A model generated the notes under the pieces. It made no database searches, was not told the origin of the DNA, and worked only from the letters and a program-made list of their open reading frames with translations. A program made the position numbers and the translations under genes. A stretch of 64,000 bases of DNA, from NCBI RefSeq assembly GCF_001984105.1, contig NZ_MTQM01000009.1, positions 744,001 to 808,000 on the forward strand, given 5' to 3'. Position 1 is the first letter of the stretch; each line of letters begins with the position of its first letter. Source of the stretch: Microbacterium sp. CSI-V (lineage in GTDB: Bacteria; Actinomycetota; Actinomycetes; Actinomycetales; Microbacteriaceae). Shown one piece after another: positions 18,121-26,068 of the stretch.

Positions 18121-19496
18121 GCCGTCACCAGCGTGGGGTGCCACGTGCCGTCGAGGCGCGCCTCGGGCATCTCACCGAGCAGGTAGCTGCGGGAGGCCTC
18201 GGCATCCGCCTTCAGCCGGGCGATGTCCACACCTACGAGTTCGCCGTCCTTCTTCACCCGACGCCCCTGGACGAAGACGTCGCGGACGAGGCCCGGGTGA
18301 GCCGAGTAGACGAGGCTCCCGATCGGGTTGTTGAGCGGCGTGAGGGCCAACGACCGGTCGTCGAGCACGACGATGTCGGCGGCCTTGCCCACCGCGATCG
18401 AGCCCGTGGTGTCCGCGAGACCCGCGGCGTGCGCACCGTCGATCGTGGCGAACTGCACGACGTCGGCACACGTGAGGCTGATGCGCTCGAGCACCTCGCC
18501 GGTGTCGACGGACGGGGCGTTGTCGAGGGCGCGCTGCATGCCGATGGCGGTGCGCATGGTGGCGAACATGTCGCCGCCGTTCGAGCTGCACACGTCGATC
18601 GAGAAGGTCGGGCGGATGCCGGCGCGCAGCAGCCGGCCGGTGGCGGGGAAGCCGTGGCCCATCTGCATCTCGACGTCGGGGGCGACCGAGGCGGTGCCGC
18701 CGCTGTCGGCGATGAGCTTCAGCTCGTCGTCGCCGAGGGTGCAGCAGTGCACGTAGGTGATGCGGTCGGACAGCAGGCCGTCGGCGTGCATCTTGCGGAT
18801 CGGGCCCGACTTGCCCCAGTACCCGTCACCGGCGTGCATCGTGACGCGGAGGTCCAGGTCGGCGGCGAGGCGGAAGTCGGCGACGTTGACCTCGGGGGTG
18901 ACGAACTGCGGTCCGCGCAGGGCGAGCGCCATCGTCACGAGGCCCCCGTCGGAGGAGAAGTGCTCGTCGCGGACGCGCCGCGCGTCGGCGGGGTGCACGT
19001 TGGCCGACGGCAGGCTCCCCCACTGCTCGGCACCGCCGCCGTGCGCGAAGACCGCACGCATCCCGGTGTCCTTGAGGGCTGCGACCGCCGCGTCCGCGTG
19101 CGCGGGGGTGGCGAGGTTGTGCGACCAGTCGACGAGCGTCGTGATGCCGGAGTCGAGGGCCTCGAGCGCACCGAGGTAGTTGCCGGTGTAGGTGTCCTCG
19201 GGGCGGAAGTGCTTGCTGAGACCGGTGTGCAGGCCCGCGAGGTACTCGGTGAGCGACCAGTCCGACGCGAGGTTGCGGACGACCGACTGCCACGTGTGGC
19301 GGTGCGTGTCGACGAAGCCCGGGTGCACGATGCGGCCGTGAACGTCCACGACCTCGGCGTCGCCGGCATCCAGGCCATGTCCGATGGCCTCGATCGTTCC
19401 GTCGGCGCCGATCAGGATGTCGGTGTCGGTGAGGACCTCGCCGGGGCGGACCGCGGTGATGACGGTTCCTCCCCGCAGCAGCGTGCGCGTGCTCAT
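18117..19496 (-). CDS. Amidohydrolase 1, TRZ/ATZ-cytosine deaminase-like
   Basis: A 459-residue metal-dependent hydrolase. After a small beta-sandwich, PGFVDTHRHTWQS gives the H-x-H metal pair (His65, His67); VTMHAGDGYWGKSG and ITYVHCCTLGDDEL supply the next histidines; TFSIDVCSSNGGD supplies the aspartate. C-terminal VGKAADIVVLDD closes the composite sandwich. This residue set is that of mononuclear deaminases and chlorohydrolases (cytosine or guanine deaminase, TrzN/AtzB). Substrate unknown. First gene of the operon that encodes the importer, M24 hydrolase and two dehydrogenases, so it probably acts on the imported compound or an early intermediate. Two paralogues lie upstream. Confidence 0.9.
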   Translation of the reverse strand: MSTRTLLRGGTVITAVRPGEVLTDTDILIGADGTIEAIGHGLDAGDAEVVDVHGRIVHPGFVDTHRHTWQSVVRNLASDWSLTEYLAGLHTGLSKHFRPEDTYTGNYLGALEALDSGITTLVDWSHNLATPAHADAAVAALKDTGMRAVFAHGGGAEQWGSLPSANVHPADARRVRDEHFSSDGGLVTMALALRGPQFVTPEVNVADFRLAADLDLRVTMHAGDGYWGKSGPIRKMHADGLLSDRITYVHCCTLGDDELKLIADSGGTASVAPDVEMQMGHGFPATGRLLRAGIRPTFSIDVCSSNGGDMFATMRTAIGMQRALDNAPSVDTGEVLERISLTCADVVQFATIDGAHAAGLADTTGSIAVGKAADIVVLDDRSLALTPLNNPIGSLVYSAHPGLVRDVFVQGRRVKKDGELVGVDIARLKADAEASRSYLLGEMPEARLDGTWHPTLVTA

Positions 19497-19556
19497 GTGG
19501 TGGTGACTCCCTCGTCGAACCGGAGCGTCGTCGCGCCGGTGGTGTTCGTTGATTGG

Positions 19557-19585
19557 ATGCTAGAAAGCAGGACTGAACGTGTCAA
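19557..19585 (-). promoter_or_regulatory. Promoter of the amidohydrolase 1-transporter operon
   Basis: Reading leftwards: -35 TTGACA (19585-19580), a 17-base spacer and -10 TAGCAT (19562-19557). A perfect -35 and optimal spacing make this the strongest promoter by eye in the island. CGTTCAG (19579-19573) lies immediately after the -35 inside the spacer, where a bound repressor would block initiation; the same heptamer is found at the two other amidohydrolase promoters. Confidence 0.75.
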
Positions 19586-19630
19586 GTATTAGTTATCACT
19601 CTGTGCAATTCGTCCAGCACGACTGAAAGC

Positions 19631-21064
19631 TCACGCGCGCTCGCGGTACAACGGGATGTCGATCGGAGGCTGCGGGATGAAGTCCCCCGCACCGCCCATC
19701 CGGTCGTACAGGTGCTCGTGGGAGCGCTCGAGCGTCGCCCTCGCGGCACCCACCTCGACGTGGGTGAGCACGCCCCGCCGCTTGACGACGCGCCCGTCGA
19801 CGAACACCGTGTCGATGCAGCCGGCGTGCGCCTGCGACACCACCGCGCCCGTCGGATCCGCGCGGTTCCAGCCGACCTGGCTGATCCCCGACATGTCCAC
19901 GAGCACGATGTCGGCGCGCTTGCCCACGGTGAGCGACCCGACGAGATGATCGACGCCGGCCGCTCGGGCACCGTTCAGCGTCGCCCACCGCAGCGCGTCC
20001 TTCGTCGTCCACGACATGGTCTGCGGCGCCCGCATCGCGGCGTACTCGGGTTCGTCGGCACGGTAGCGCGAGGCCTGCAGCACCAGCCTGCTGTGCGAGA
20101 CCATGTCGCCGCCGTTGCCCGACACGCAGTCGATGCCGAGACTCGGACCCGGCGTGTGGGCGGTCGCCTCGGCGATGGCGGGGTACCCCATCCCCATCTG
20201 CATCTCCGTCTCGGCGCACACCGACACCGTCACCCCGCTGCCGTCCAGCAGGTCCCACTCGTGCGGGGTGTTGAAGGTGCAGTGCACGAGCAGCAGGTCG
20301 TCGGCCAGCAGCCCGTGGGCGTGCAGCACCTCGACGTCCTGGAAGAGCTGGCGCACCATGACCTGATTGGCGTGGAACGTGATGCGCGCCCCGAGATCGC
20401 GGGCGAGTCGGAACTCCGCCGCCACGTCGGCCACGGGGGCGATCGCGAGCTCCTGCGGGGCGATGCCGAAGCGCAGCAGCTGGTCGTCGCTGGAGAAGTA
20501 CTGCTCGCGGATGTGGCGGGCGAGCACGGCCCGCGTGGCCAGGGCCGCGGGGTCGGCACCCCTCGCCGACCCGCCGCGGGACTGACTCCACGTGTTCGTG
20601 GTGATGGGGGTCAGCCCGTGGGCGTAGAGGGCCCGGATGCCGGCATCCCGCAGCCCCGTGACGGCGGCGTGCGCGCCGTCGGGGTCGAGGATGTTGTGGC
20701 AGTAGTCGACGATCGTGGTGATGCCGGAGTTGAGGGCGTCCAGCGCTCCGACGTAGTTGCCGGCGTACATGTCCTCGGCGCGGTACAGCGGGGCCATGTG
20801 CAGCCGGATGCCGCGGAGGTAGTCGGGGATGTTCCCGTCGGCGAGGATGCCGCGCAGCGCCGTCTGCCAGGTGTGGCGGTGGGTGTCGACCATGCCGGGG
20901 ATGGCGATCTTGTCTCGCCCGTCGACGATCTCGGCGTCGTCGACGGCGATGTCCGGACGGATCTCCCGGATGACGCCGTCCTCGATGAGGATGTCGGTGC
21001 GGGCCAGGTCGCCGAGTTCCGGGTCGACGGTGGCCGCCGCCACGTTGCGGATGAGTGTGCGCAT
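19631..21064 (-). CDS. Amidohydrolase 2, TRZ/ATZ-cytosine deaminase-like
   Basis: A 477-residue paralogue of amidohydrolase 1. Metal ligands: MVDTHRHTWQTAL (His62, His64), ITFHANQVMVRQ, LLLVHCTFNTPHEW and SLGIDCVSGNGGDMV. The region VDYCHNILDPDGAHAAV is specific to this copy. Closing motif VGKRADIVLVDM. It has its own promoter and is divergent from ketopantoate-reductase-like gene 1, 127 bases away. Substrate unknown; the differing segment between the second and third ligands suggests a different ring substrate from its paralogues. Confidence 0.9.
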   Translation of the reverse strand: MRTLIRNVAAATVDPELGDLARTDILIEDGVIREIRPDIAVDDAEIVDGRDKIAIPGMVDTHRHTWQTALRGILADGNIPDYLRGIRLHMAPLYRAEDMYAGNYVGALDALNSGITTIVDYCHNILDPDGAHAAVTGLRDAGIRALYAHGLTPITTNTWSQSRGGSARGADPAALATRAVLARHIREQYFSSDDQLLRFGIAPQELAIAPVADVAAEFRLARDLGARITFHANQVMVRQLFQDVEVLHAHGLLADDLLLVHCTFNTPHEWDLLDGSGVTVSVCAETEMQMGMGYPAIAEATAHTPGPSLGIDCVSGNGGDMVSHSRLVLQASRYRADEPEYAAMRAPQTMSWTTKDALRWATLNGARAAGVDHLVGSLTVGKRADIVLVDMSGISQVGWNRADPTGAVVSQAHAGCIDTVFVDGRVVKRRGVLTHVEVGAARATLERSHEHLYDRMGGAGDFIPQPPIDIPLYRERA

Positions 21065-21191
21065 GGTCGCTCCCTCGCGATCCGATCAGGTCTGCGTCGA
21101 CCCGACGTTGTGCTGAACTACACACGAATGTACAGTCGCATCCAGATTTGTAAAGTCTGAGCGAACGTTCAGTCGGTGTCGAGGAGGACCC
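21065..21191. promoter_or_regulatory. Divergent promoter pair with overlapping -10 elements
   Basis: Rightward: -35 TTGTGC (21108-21113), 17-base spacer, -10 TACAGT (21131-21136). Leftward: -35 TTTACA (21154-21149), 16-base spacer, -10 TACATT (21132-21127). The two -10 boxes share two bases, so only one promoter can be open at a time. CGTTCAG lies at 21166-21172. Confidence 0.6.
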
Positions 21192-22232
21192 ATGTCACGA
21201 ACGAGCCCCCGCATCGCCGTGCTCGGCACCGGTGCCCAGGGAGCCAGCATCGGCGCGGACCTGCTGCGCGCCGGTCTCGACGTCACCTACATCGAGCAGT
21301 GGCCCGCCCACGTCGAGGCCATGCGCGCGCGCGGCATCGAGGTGCGCCTCCCCGATGAGACGCACGTGACCCCCGTCCACCCCCTCCACCTGTGCGAGGT
21401 CGCGACGCTGCGCGAGCCGTTCGACATCGTGTTCATCGTCGTGAAGGCCTACGACACGCGCTGGGTCGCAGAGCTCATCGCCCCGCACGTCGCCGAGGAC
21501 GGCCTGGTCGTGGGCGTGCAGAACGGGATGACCCAGGATGCCATCGCCGCCGCCGTGGGGGCGCACCGCACCATGGGCGCCGTGATCGAGGTGGCATCCA
21601 ACATGTTCGAGCCGGGCATCGTGAACCGCCAGACGCCGGTCTCCGGCTCGTGGTTCGCGGTCGGTGCGTACGACGACGCGGCGCGGGGGCGCGAGCACGA
21701 GGTGCAGGCGGTGCTCTCGCACACGGGGCGCGTGGACGTCTCCCCCGACATCCGCTCGTCGAAGTGGATGAAGCTCGTCGCCAACGCGGGCGAGCTCGTC
21801 CCGTCCGCGATCCTCGACCTGCCCCTGGCCTCCGCCGTCGCGCTGCCGGGTGTGCACGACTTCATGATCGAGTGCGGCAAGGAGGCCGCGCGCGCCGCCC
21901 TCGCCGACGGCAGCCGGCTCGTCCCGATCTTCGGGCTCTCCGACGACGCCGTGACCGACCCCGACCGCTACGCCGCCGACCTCCTGGGCGCGGTGCTCGA
22001 CAGCTTCTCGCTCCCCGACACGAACACCACGGTGCTGCAGGACTGGATGAAGGGTCGCCACGCCGAGTACGACGAGGTCAACGGGCTCGTCGTGTCGGTG
22101 CTGGCCGCGGCGGGTCAGGAGGCGCCCTACAACGCGCACACCGTCCGGCTCGCGAAAGAGATCGAAGCCGGACGGATGCCGCGTTCCGCCGCCAACCTCG
22201 ACGTCCTGTTGGACGTTCCCGGACGCGGGTGA
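21192..22232 (+). CDS. Ketopantoate-reductase-family oxidoreductase 1 (ApbA/PanE-like)
   Basis: A 346-residue NADP-type Rossmann enzyme. N-terminus VLGTGAQGASIGADLLRAG is the dinucleotide site; VQNGMTQDAI is a family block; SSKWMKLVANAGELVPSAI holds the catalytic lysine; the C-terminal domain has PDTNTTVLQDWMKGRHAEYDEVNGLVV. The family reduces 2-oxoacids related to ketopantoate. A pantothenate role is unlikely: it is 41 kb from panC, has a close paralogue at 26069-27073, and both are divergently paired with an amidohydrolase. More probably it interconverts a 2-oxo and 2-hydroxy acid in the catabolic route. Confidence 0.88.
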   Translation: MSRTSPRIAVLGTGAQGASIGADLLRAGLDVTYIEQWPAHVEAMRARGIEVRLPDETHVTPVHPLHLCEVATLREPFDIVFIVVKAYDTRWVAELIAPHVAEDGLVVGVQNGMTQDAIAAAVGAHRTMGAVIEVASNMFEPGIVNRQTPVSGSWFAVGAYDDAARGREHEVQAVLSHTGRVDVSPDIRSSKWMKLVANAGELVPSAILDLPLASAVALPGVHDFMIECGKEAARAALADGSRLVPIFGLSDDAVTDPDRYAADLLGAVLDSFSLPDTNTTVLQDWMKGRHAEYDEVNGLVVSVLAAAGQEAPYNAHTVRLAKEIEAGRMPRSAANLDVLLDVPGRG

Positions 22233-22351
22233 GGCTCGGCCGTGTTCAGGCGCGGCGCACAGGATGTGCGCGAATCGGCCGGTAGCGTGTTCTCGCGAAG
22301 GGCGGGGTCCCGGTGATCGGGTTCACCTCCGTCGGACGAGGAGGCGCGGAC

Positions 22352-23044
22352 ATGACCGACGACATCGGCAGCAGGCTGCGCGACGCGCGGCTGCAGCGCG
22401 GCATGAGCCTGCGCAGCGTCGCCAGCTCGCTGGGCGTCTCGGCGAGCCTGATCTCGCAGGTCGAGACGGGCAAGACGCAGCCCTCGGTCTCGACCCTCTA
22501 CGCGATGGTCACGCACCTCGGCATCTCGATCGATGAGCTGCTGGGCGTCTCCCCCACGCCGCCGGCCGGTACTGCCGTTCCCGCGCCCGAGCCCCTTCCC
22601 GCGGATCTCACGGTGCAGCGCGCCTCCGACAACGCCGTCCTCGACATGGAGAACGGCGTGCGGTGGGAGCGCCTGGCCGCGGGCGTCGGCCCGGCCGACT
22701 CGCTGCTGGTCACGTATCAGCCGGGGGCGTCCAGCTCCGTCGAGGGCAAGATGATGCGCCACGCGGGGGTCGAGTACGCCTACCTCCTCGAGGGCGAACT
22801 GACACTCCGCCTCGAGTTCGACACCTTCACGCTCCGCGCGGGCGACAGTCTGCACTTCGACTCCGTGCGTCCGCACCTGTACGTCAATCAGAGCAACGCG
22901 ATCGCGCGCGGCATCTGGTTCGTGGTCGGGCGCCGCGAGCAGAACCAGACCATGCCGTCGGCCGGGCAGCAGTTCAGCGCCCCGCGCGAAACGATCGGGT
23001 CAGCGGTCGACGTCCTCCGGGCGATGGACGACCTCGACCGCTGA
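22352..23044 (+). CDS. XRE-family regulator with C-terminal cupin sensor
   Basis: A 230-residue regulator. Residues about 5-60 are a helix-turn-helix (RLRDARLQRGMSLRSVASSLGVSASLISQVE, with TGKTQPSVSTLYAM); residues about 125-205 are a cupin barrel (VEYAYLLEGELTLRLEFDTFTLRAGDSLHFDSVRPHLYVN) with the conserved glutamate and histidine. Such XRE-cupin proteins (PuuR-like) sense a small pathway ligand. The ATG at 22352 is preceded by GAGGAGG, better than the GTG 13 codons upstream. It follows ketopantoate reductase 1 by 119 bases and is a good candidate for controlling the three amidohydrolase promoters. Confidence 0.9.
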   Translation: MTDDIGSRLRDARLQRGMSLRSVASSLGVSASLISQVETGKTQPSVSTLYAMVTHLGISIDELLGVSPTPPAGTAVPAPEPLPADLTVQRASDNAVLDMENGVRWERLAAGVGPADSLLVTYQPGASSSVEGKMMRHAGVEYAYLLEGELTLRLEFDTFTLRAGDSLHFDSVRPHLYVNQSNAIARGIWFVVGRREQNQTMPSAGQQFSAPRETIGSAVDVLRAMDDLDR

Positions 23045-23066
23045 CCGCGTTGTTCGGCGGTCGGTC

Positions 23067-24131
23067 TCACGCCCTCGCGGGCGCGACACCGTGCCGCGCC
23101 ACTCGACGCCGCGAGGCCGTCGGGTCGATCACCGTCTTGATCTGACGGGAGCCGCCCCGGGTGAGCGGCTCCAGCGCCCCGTCGGCGACCTCGTCCAGGG
23201 GCAGCACCTCGTCGGCGACGTCGGTCCAGTCGGGACGGTCGGCCAGCAGTTCCACCGCACGGGGCAGGTCGACGCCGATCGCGTGGGCGACGGTCCCGAC
23301 GATCGTGTACTCGCGCAGCGTCCAGGCCCCCAGGGGGATGGGGACGTCCTCGCGCTGGATGCCGACGGGCACGAGCACCGCGCCCGGCAGCGCCGCGGCG
23401 ACGACCTCGTCCCACCCCGCGCGCGATCCGCTCACCTCGAACAGCACGTCGGCCTCACGGCCCGCGGCCGTGAGCTCGGCCGCGACGGACTGCTCCCCCG
23501 CGAGCAGCGTGCGCTCGGCGCCGAGATCGCGGGCGAGGGCGAGACGCGCCTCCGACCGGTCGACGGCGAGCACGCGTGCGCCGACGGCCGCGGCAGCGTA
23601 CGTGAGGAACGCGCCGATCCCGCCGATCCCGAGGACGACGGCATCCTGCCCCGCCGACAGACCGCTGCGGGATACCGCATGCACGGCGATGGCCATGGGC
23701 TGCGCGAGGGCGAGAGTGTCGGATGCCAGGCCCCACGCCGTGACGTCGAGCAGGGTGGCGGCGGGCACGCGGACGAACTCCGCGAGCCCGCCGTCGATCT
23801 GCAGCCCCGCCGTCCGGTAGCGGCGGCACAGGTTCGTGCGCCCGGTGCGGCACGGCTTGCACTCCCCGCACGAGATGCCCGCCCCGGAGACGACCTGAGC
23901 GCCCAGCGGCAGGTCGACGCCTGCGCCCACCGCCTCGACCGTGCCGGTGAACTCGTGGCCGAGCACGACCGGCAGATGCGTGAGGACCGGGCCGCGGGAG
24001 TACTCCGTGGCATCCGATCCGCAGACGCCGCACCCCGTCACCCGCACGAGCGCCTCGCCGGGGCCGGGCACCGGAACGGGGCGATCCTCGATCCGCAGGT
24101 CGCCGGCGCTGTAGAGGACGGCGGCGCGCAT
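23067..24131 (-). CDS. Zinc-dependent alcohol dehydrogenase (MDR family)
   Basis: A 354-residue medium-chain dehydrogenase. Catalytic zinc ligands: GCGVCGSDATEY (Cys) and GHEFTGTVEAVGAGVD (His-Glu). Structural zinc cysteines: GISCGECKPCRTGRTNLCRRY. NAD site: VLGIGGIGAFLTYAAAAVGARVLAVD; the Asp after the last strand points to NAD. All key residues are present. It may start at ATG 24131 or GTG 24140; the latter overlaps the Dabb stop as GTGA. Third gene of a leftward operon after amidohydrolase 3 and the Dabb protein. Confidence 0.92.
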   Translation of the reverse strand: MRAAVLYSAGDLRIEDRPVPVPGPGEALVRVTGCGVCGSDATEYSRGPVLTHLPVVLGHEFTGTVEAVGAGVDLPLGAQVVSGAGISCGECKPCRTGRTNLCRRYRTAGLQIDGGLAEFVRVPAATLLDVTAWGLASDTLALAQPMAIAVHAVSRSGLSAGQDAVVLGIGGIGAFLTYAAAAVGARVLAVDRSEARLALARDLGAERTLLAGEQSVAAELTAAGREADVLFEVSGSRAGWDEVVAAALPGAVLVPVGIQREDVPIPLGAWTLREYTIVGTVAHAIGVDLPRAVELLADRPDWTDVADEVLPLDEVADGALEPLTRGGSRQIKTVIDPTASRRRVARHGVAPARA

Positions 24132-24136
24132 GCGCG

Positions 24137-24448
24137 TCACAGGGCGGTCCCGTCCGGCACCTCGAGCTGCACGGCCTGGCGCGACTCGATCATCCGCGCG
24201 AGGTGCGCCTCGTACACCGCGGCGTGCGCGGGCGAGTCGAGGTACGCCGCGAGCGCGTCCGCGTCGGCGACCAGCGCGACCACGGCGTAGTCCGCCGGGC
24301 TCGGGCGCATTCGCAGGTTCACGCCGCAGCGGTAGCCGCTGAGCATGGGCAGCGCCGCGGCCATCTCTTCGAGTGCCCCGGTCAGTGCCTCCACCTCCTC
24401 GGGACCGACCTCGGGTCTCCAGGTGAACAGTGCGGCGTGCAGGATCAT
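24137..24448 (-). CDS. Dabb-family (stress-responsive alpha-beta barrel) protein
   Basis: A 103-residue protein with the Dabb pattern: ILHAALFTWRPEVGPEEVEALTGAL at the start, a central YAVVALVADADALAAYLDSPAH and AVYEAHL near the end. Dabb proteins are small dimeric ferredoxin-like folds; some are cyclases or lyases, many are uncharacterised. It sits 9 bases after amidohydrolase 3 and next to the alcohol dehydrogenase, so a role in the same pathway is probable. Confidence 0.85.
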   Translation of the reverse strand: MILHAALFTWRPEVGPEEVEALTGALEEMAAALPMLSGYRCGVNLRMRPSPADYAVVALVADADALAAYLDSPAHAAVYEAHLARMIESRQAVQLEVPDGTAL

Positions 24449-24457
24449 GCGGTCCTC

Positions 24458-25924
24458 TCAGTCGTTGGCGCGGGCGACGACGTGCGCGTCCCCGTCGGTG
24501 TAGCGGTACGGGTTCTCGATCTCCTCGTCGAGGGGGATCTCGGGGTGCATGCCCTCCGCCCACGCCTGCTCCCCCAGCTTCGACCGCACGTACTCGACCG
24601 ACGCCGCCACCTTGTCGCGGACGGGCGCGAGCGGCAGACCGATGCGCTTCCCCTGATACTTCACGACCTTGCCGTCGACGACGACGGTGTGCACGTCGGC
24701 CGTCCCGGCCTGGTAGACCACATGGGCGTAGGGGTGCAGGATCGGGGTCATCGCCGGGGACTCGTCGTTCTTGATGAGCACGATGTCGGCGCGCTTTCCC
24801 GGGGTCAGCGATCCGATGCGGTCCTCCAGACCGATCGAGCGGGCGCCACCGACGGTGGCCATGCGCAGCACGTCCTCCGCGCGCAGGCGGTTCGCCACGA
24901 TCGTCTCGCCGCGCGCGTGCGCCTCGAGGTGGTCGCGTGAACGGTCGGCGCTGAGGGTCGCGCGCATGGCCGAGAAGAAGTCGGCGCTCCACCAGACGCT
25001 GGTGTCCATAGACAGGGATGCCGGGATGCCGTGTTTGCGGATCGCCCACGTCGAGGGATAGCCCTGGCCGGCGCTCTGCTCCGACTCGGTGGCGACCGAC
25101 ACGGTGCCGCCGGTGGCCGCGATCTTCTGGTAGCTCTGCTCGTTGAGCGACGCGGAGTGGACGTAGCAGATCTCGGGCGTCATGAACCCGGCGTCGTACA
25201 TCTGGGTGATGGCGGTGTCGGTCGTGGCGCCCCAGACTCCCGCGTGCGTCGTGACGCGCAGGCCCAGCTCGCGCGCCGCCTCGAACGCGCCGCGCTCGGG
25301 GAAGTCGGAGGCGCCCGGCACGTCGAACGCCAGCTGCAGCGTCAGCATGTCGTCGTGCGAGGAGAAGTTCTTCGACACGAAGTCGCGGAACTCCGGGGCG
25401 TTGGCCCACTCCCACGGGGCTCCGAGGTAGTTGCCGTACCCGAGCACGAAGCGGCCCGGGATCTCGCGCAGCGCCTGTAGCGCCGCCTCCCCGTACTCGG
25501 GGGTCCGGAGACCGTGCGACCAGTCCAACGTCGTCGTGACGCCCGTGTCGACGGACTCGAGCGCGCTGAGGAGGTTGCCGGCGTACACGTCCTCGGGGCG
25601 GAACACCTCGCCCCAGTTCAGGTAGTAGAAGACGAAGTACTGGCTGAGCGCCCAGTCGCCGCCGTACCCTCGCAGCGCCGACTGCCACATGTGGCGGTGG
25701 GTGTCGATGAAGCCGGGGGTCACGACGCCCCCGGATGCGTCGATCTCGAGCGTGCCTTCCGGCACCTCGAGACGGTGCCCGACCGCGGCGATGTCGCGGC
25801 CGATCACGAGGACGTCGGCGTCGTCCAGAACGCCCTGCTCATCCATGGTGATGACGGTGGCGTTGCGGAAGACGAACGGGCGGTCAGCCGAGAACTGCTC
25901 GGCGGCGGGTGTGCTTTCGGTCAT
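24458..25924 (-). CDS. Amidohydrolase 3, TRZ/ATZ-cytosine deaminase-like
   Basis: A 488-residue third paralogue. PGFIDTHRHMWQSAL gives His76 and His78; VTTHAGVWGATTDT and CYVHSASLNEQSY the later histidines; ASLSMDTSVWWSADF the aspartate; PGKRADIVLIKN closes the fold. Compared with copies 1 and 2 it has a longer N-terminus and ends ENPYRYTDGDAHVVARAND. First of three genes leftwards (with Dabb and alcohol dehydrogenase), divergent from ketopantoate-reductase-like gene 2. Substrate unknown. Confidence 0.9.
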   Translation of the reverse strand: MTESTPAAEQFSADRPFVFRNATVITMDEQGVLDDADVLVIGRDIAAVGHRLEVPEGTLEIDASGGVVTPGFIDTHRHMWQSALRGYGGDWALSQYFVFYYLNWGEVFRPEDVYAGNLLSALESVDTGVTTTLDWSHGLRTPEYGEAALQALREIPGRFVLGYGNYLGAPWEWANAPEFRDFVSKNFSSHDDMLTLQLAFDVPGASDFPERGAFEAARELGLRVTTHAGVWGATTDTAITQMYDAGFMTPEICYVHSASLNEQSYQKIAATGGTVSVATESEQSAGQGYPSTWAIRKHGIPASLSMDTSVWWSADFFSAMRATLSADRSRDHLEAHARGETIVANRLRAEDVLRMATVGGARSIGLEDRIGSLTPGKRADIVLIKNDESPAMTPILHPYAHVVYQAGTADVHTVVVDGKVVKYQGKRIGLPLAPVRDKVAASVEYVRSKLGEQAWAEGMHPEIPLDEEIENPYRYTDGDAHVVARAND

Positions 25925-26068
25925 GGCCTTCTCCCCATCGAGAATGTTCGTTCCTGGTTTACACTCTCCTCAGGGTCGAGGCAAGAGTGCGATTTTCGTT
26001 CAGCCCGTATACATGAACACGCGATCTCGCCTCCATCGCGTTCGCTGACACTCCAACGAAGGAGCGAC
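25925..26068. promoter_or_regulatory. Divergent promoter region, amidohydrolase 3 versus ketopantoate reductase 2
   Basis: Leftward: -35 TTGCCT (25984-25979), 17-base spacer, -10 TAAACC (25961-25956). Rightward: a -10-like TATACA near 26008 without a good -35, and CGTTCAG at 25997-26003 in its spacer. The arrangement repeats that of the 21065-21191 region. Confidence 0.5.

Noticed and set aside
21192..22232. Calling this gene panE of pantothenate synthesis
   Set aside because: It has a close paralogue, both are paired with amidohydrolases, and panC lies 41 kb away beside another reductase-like gene.
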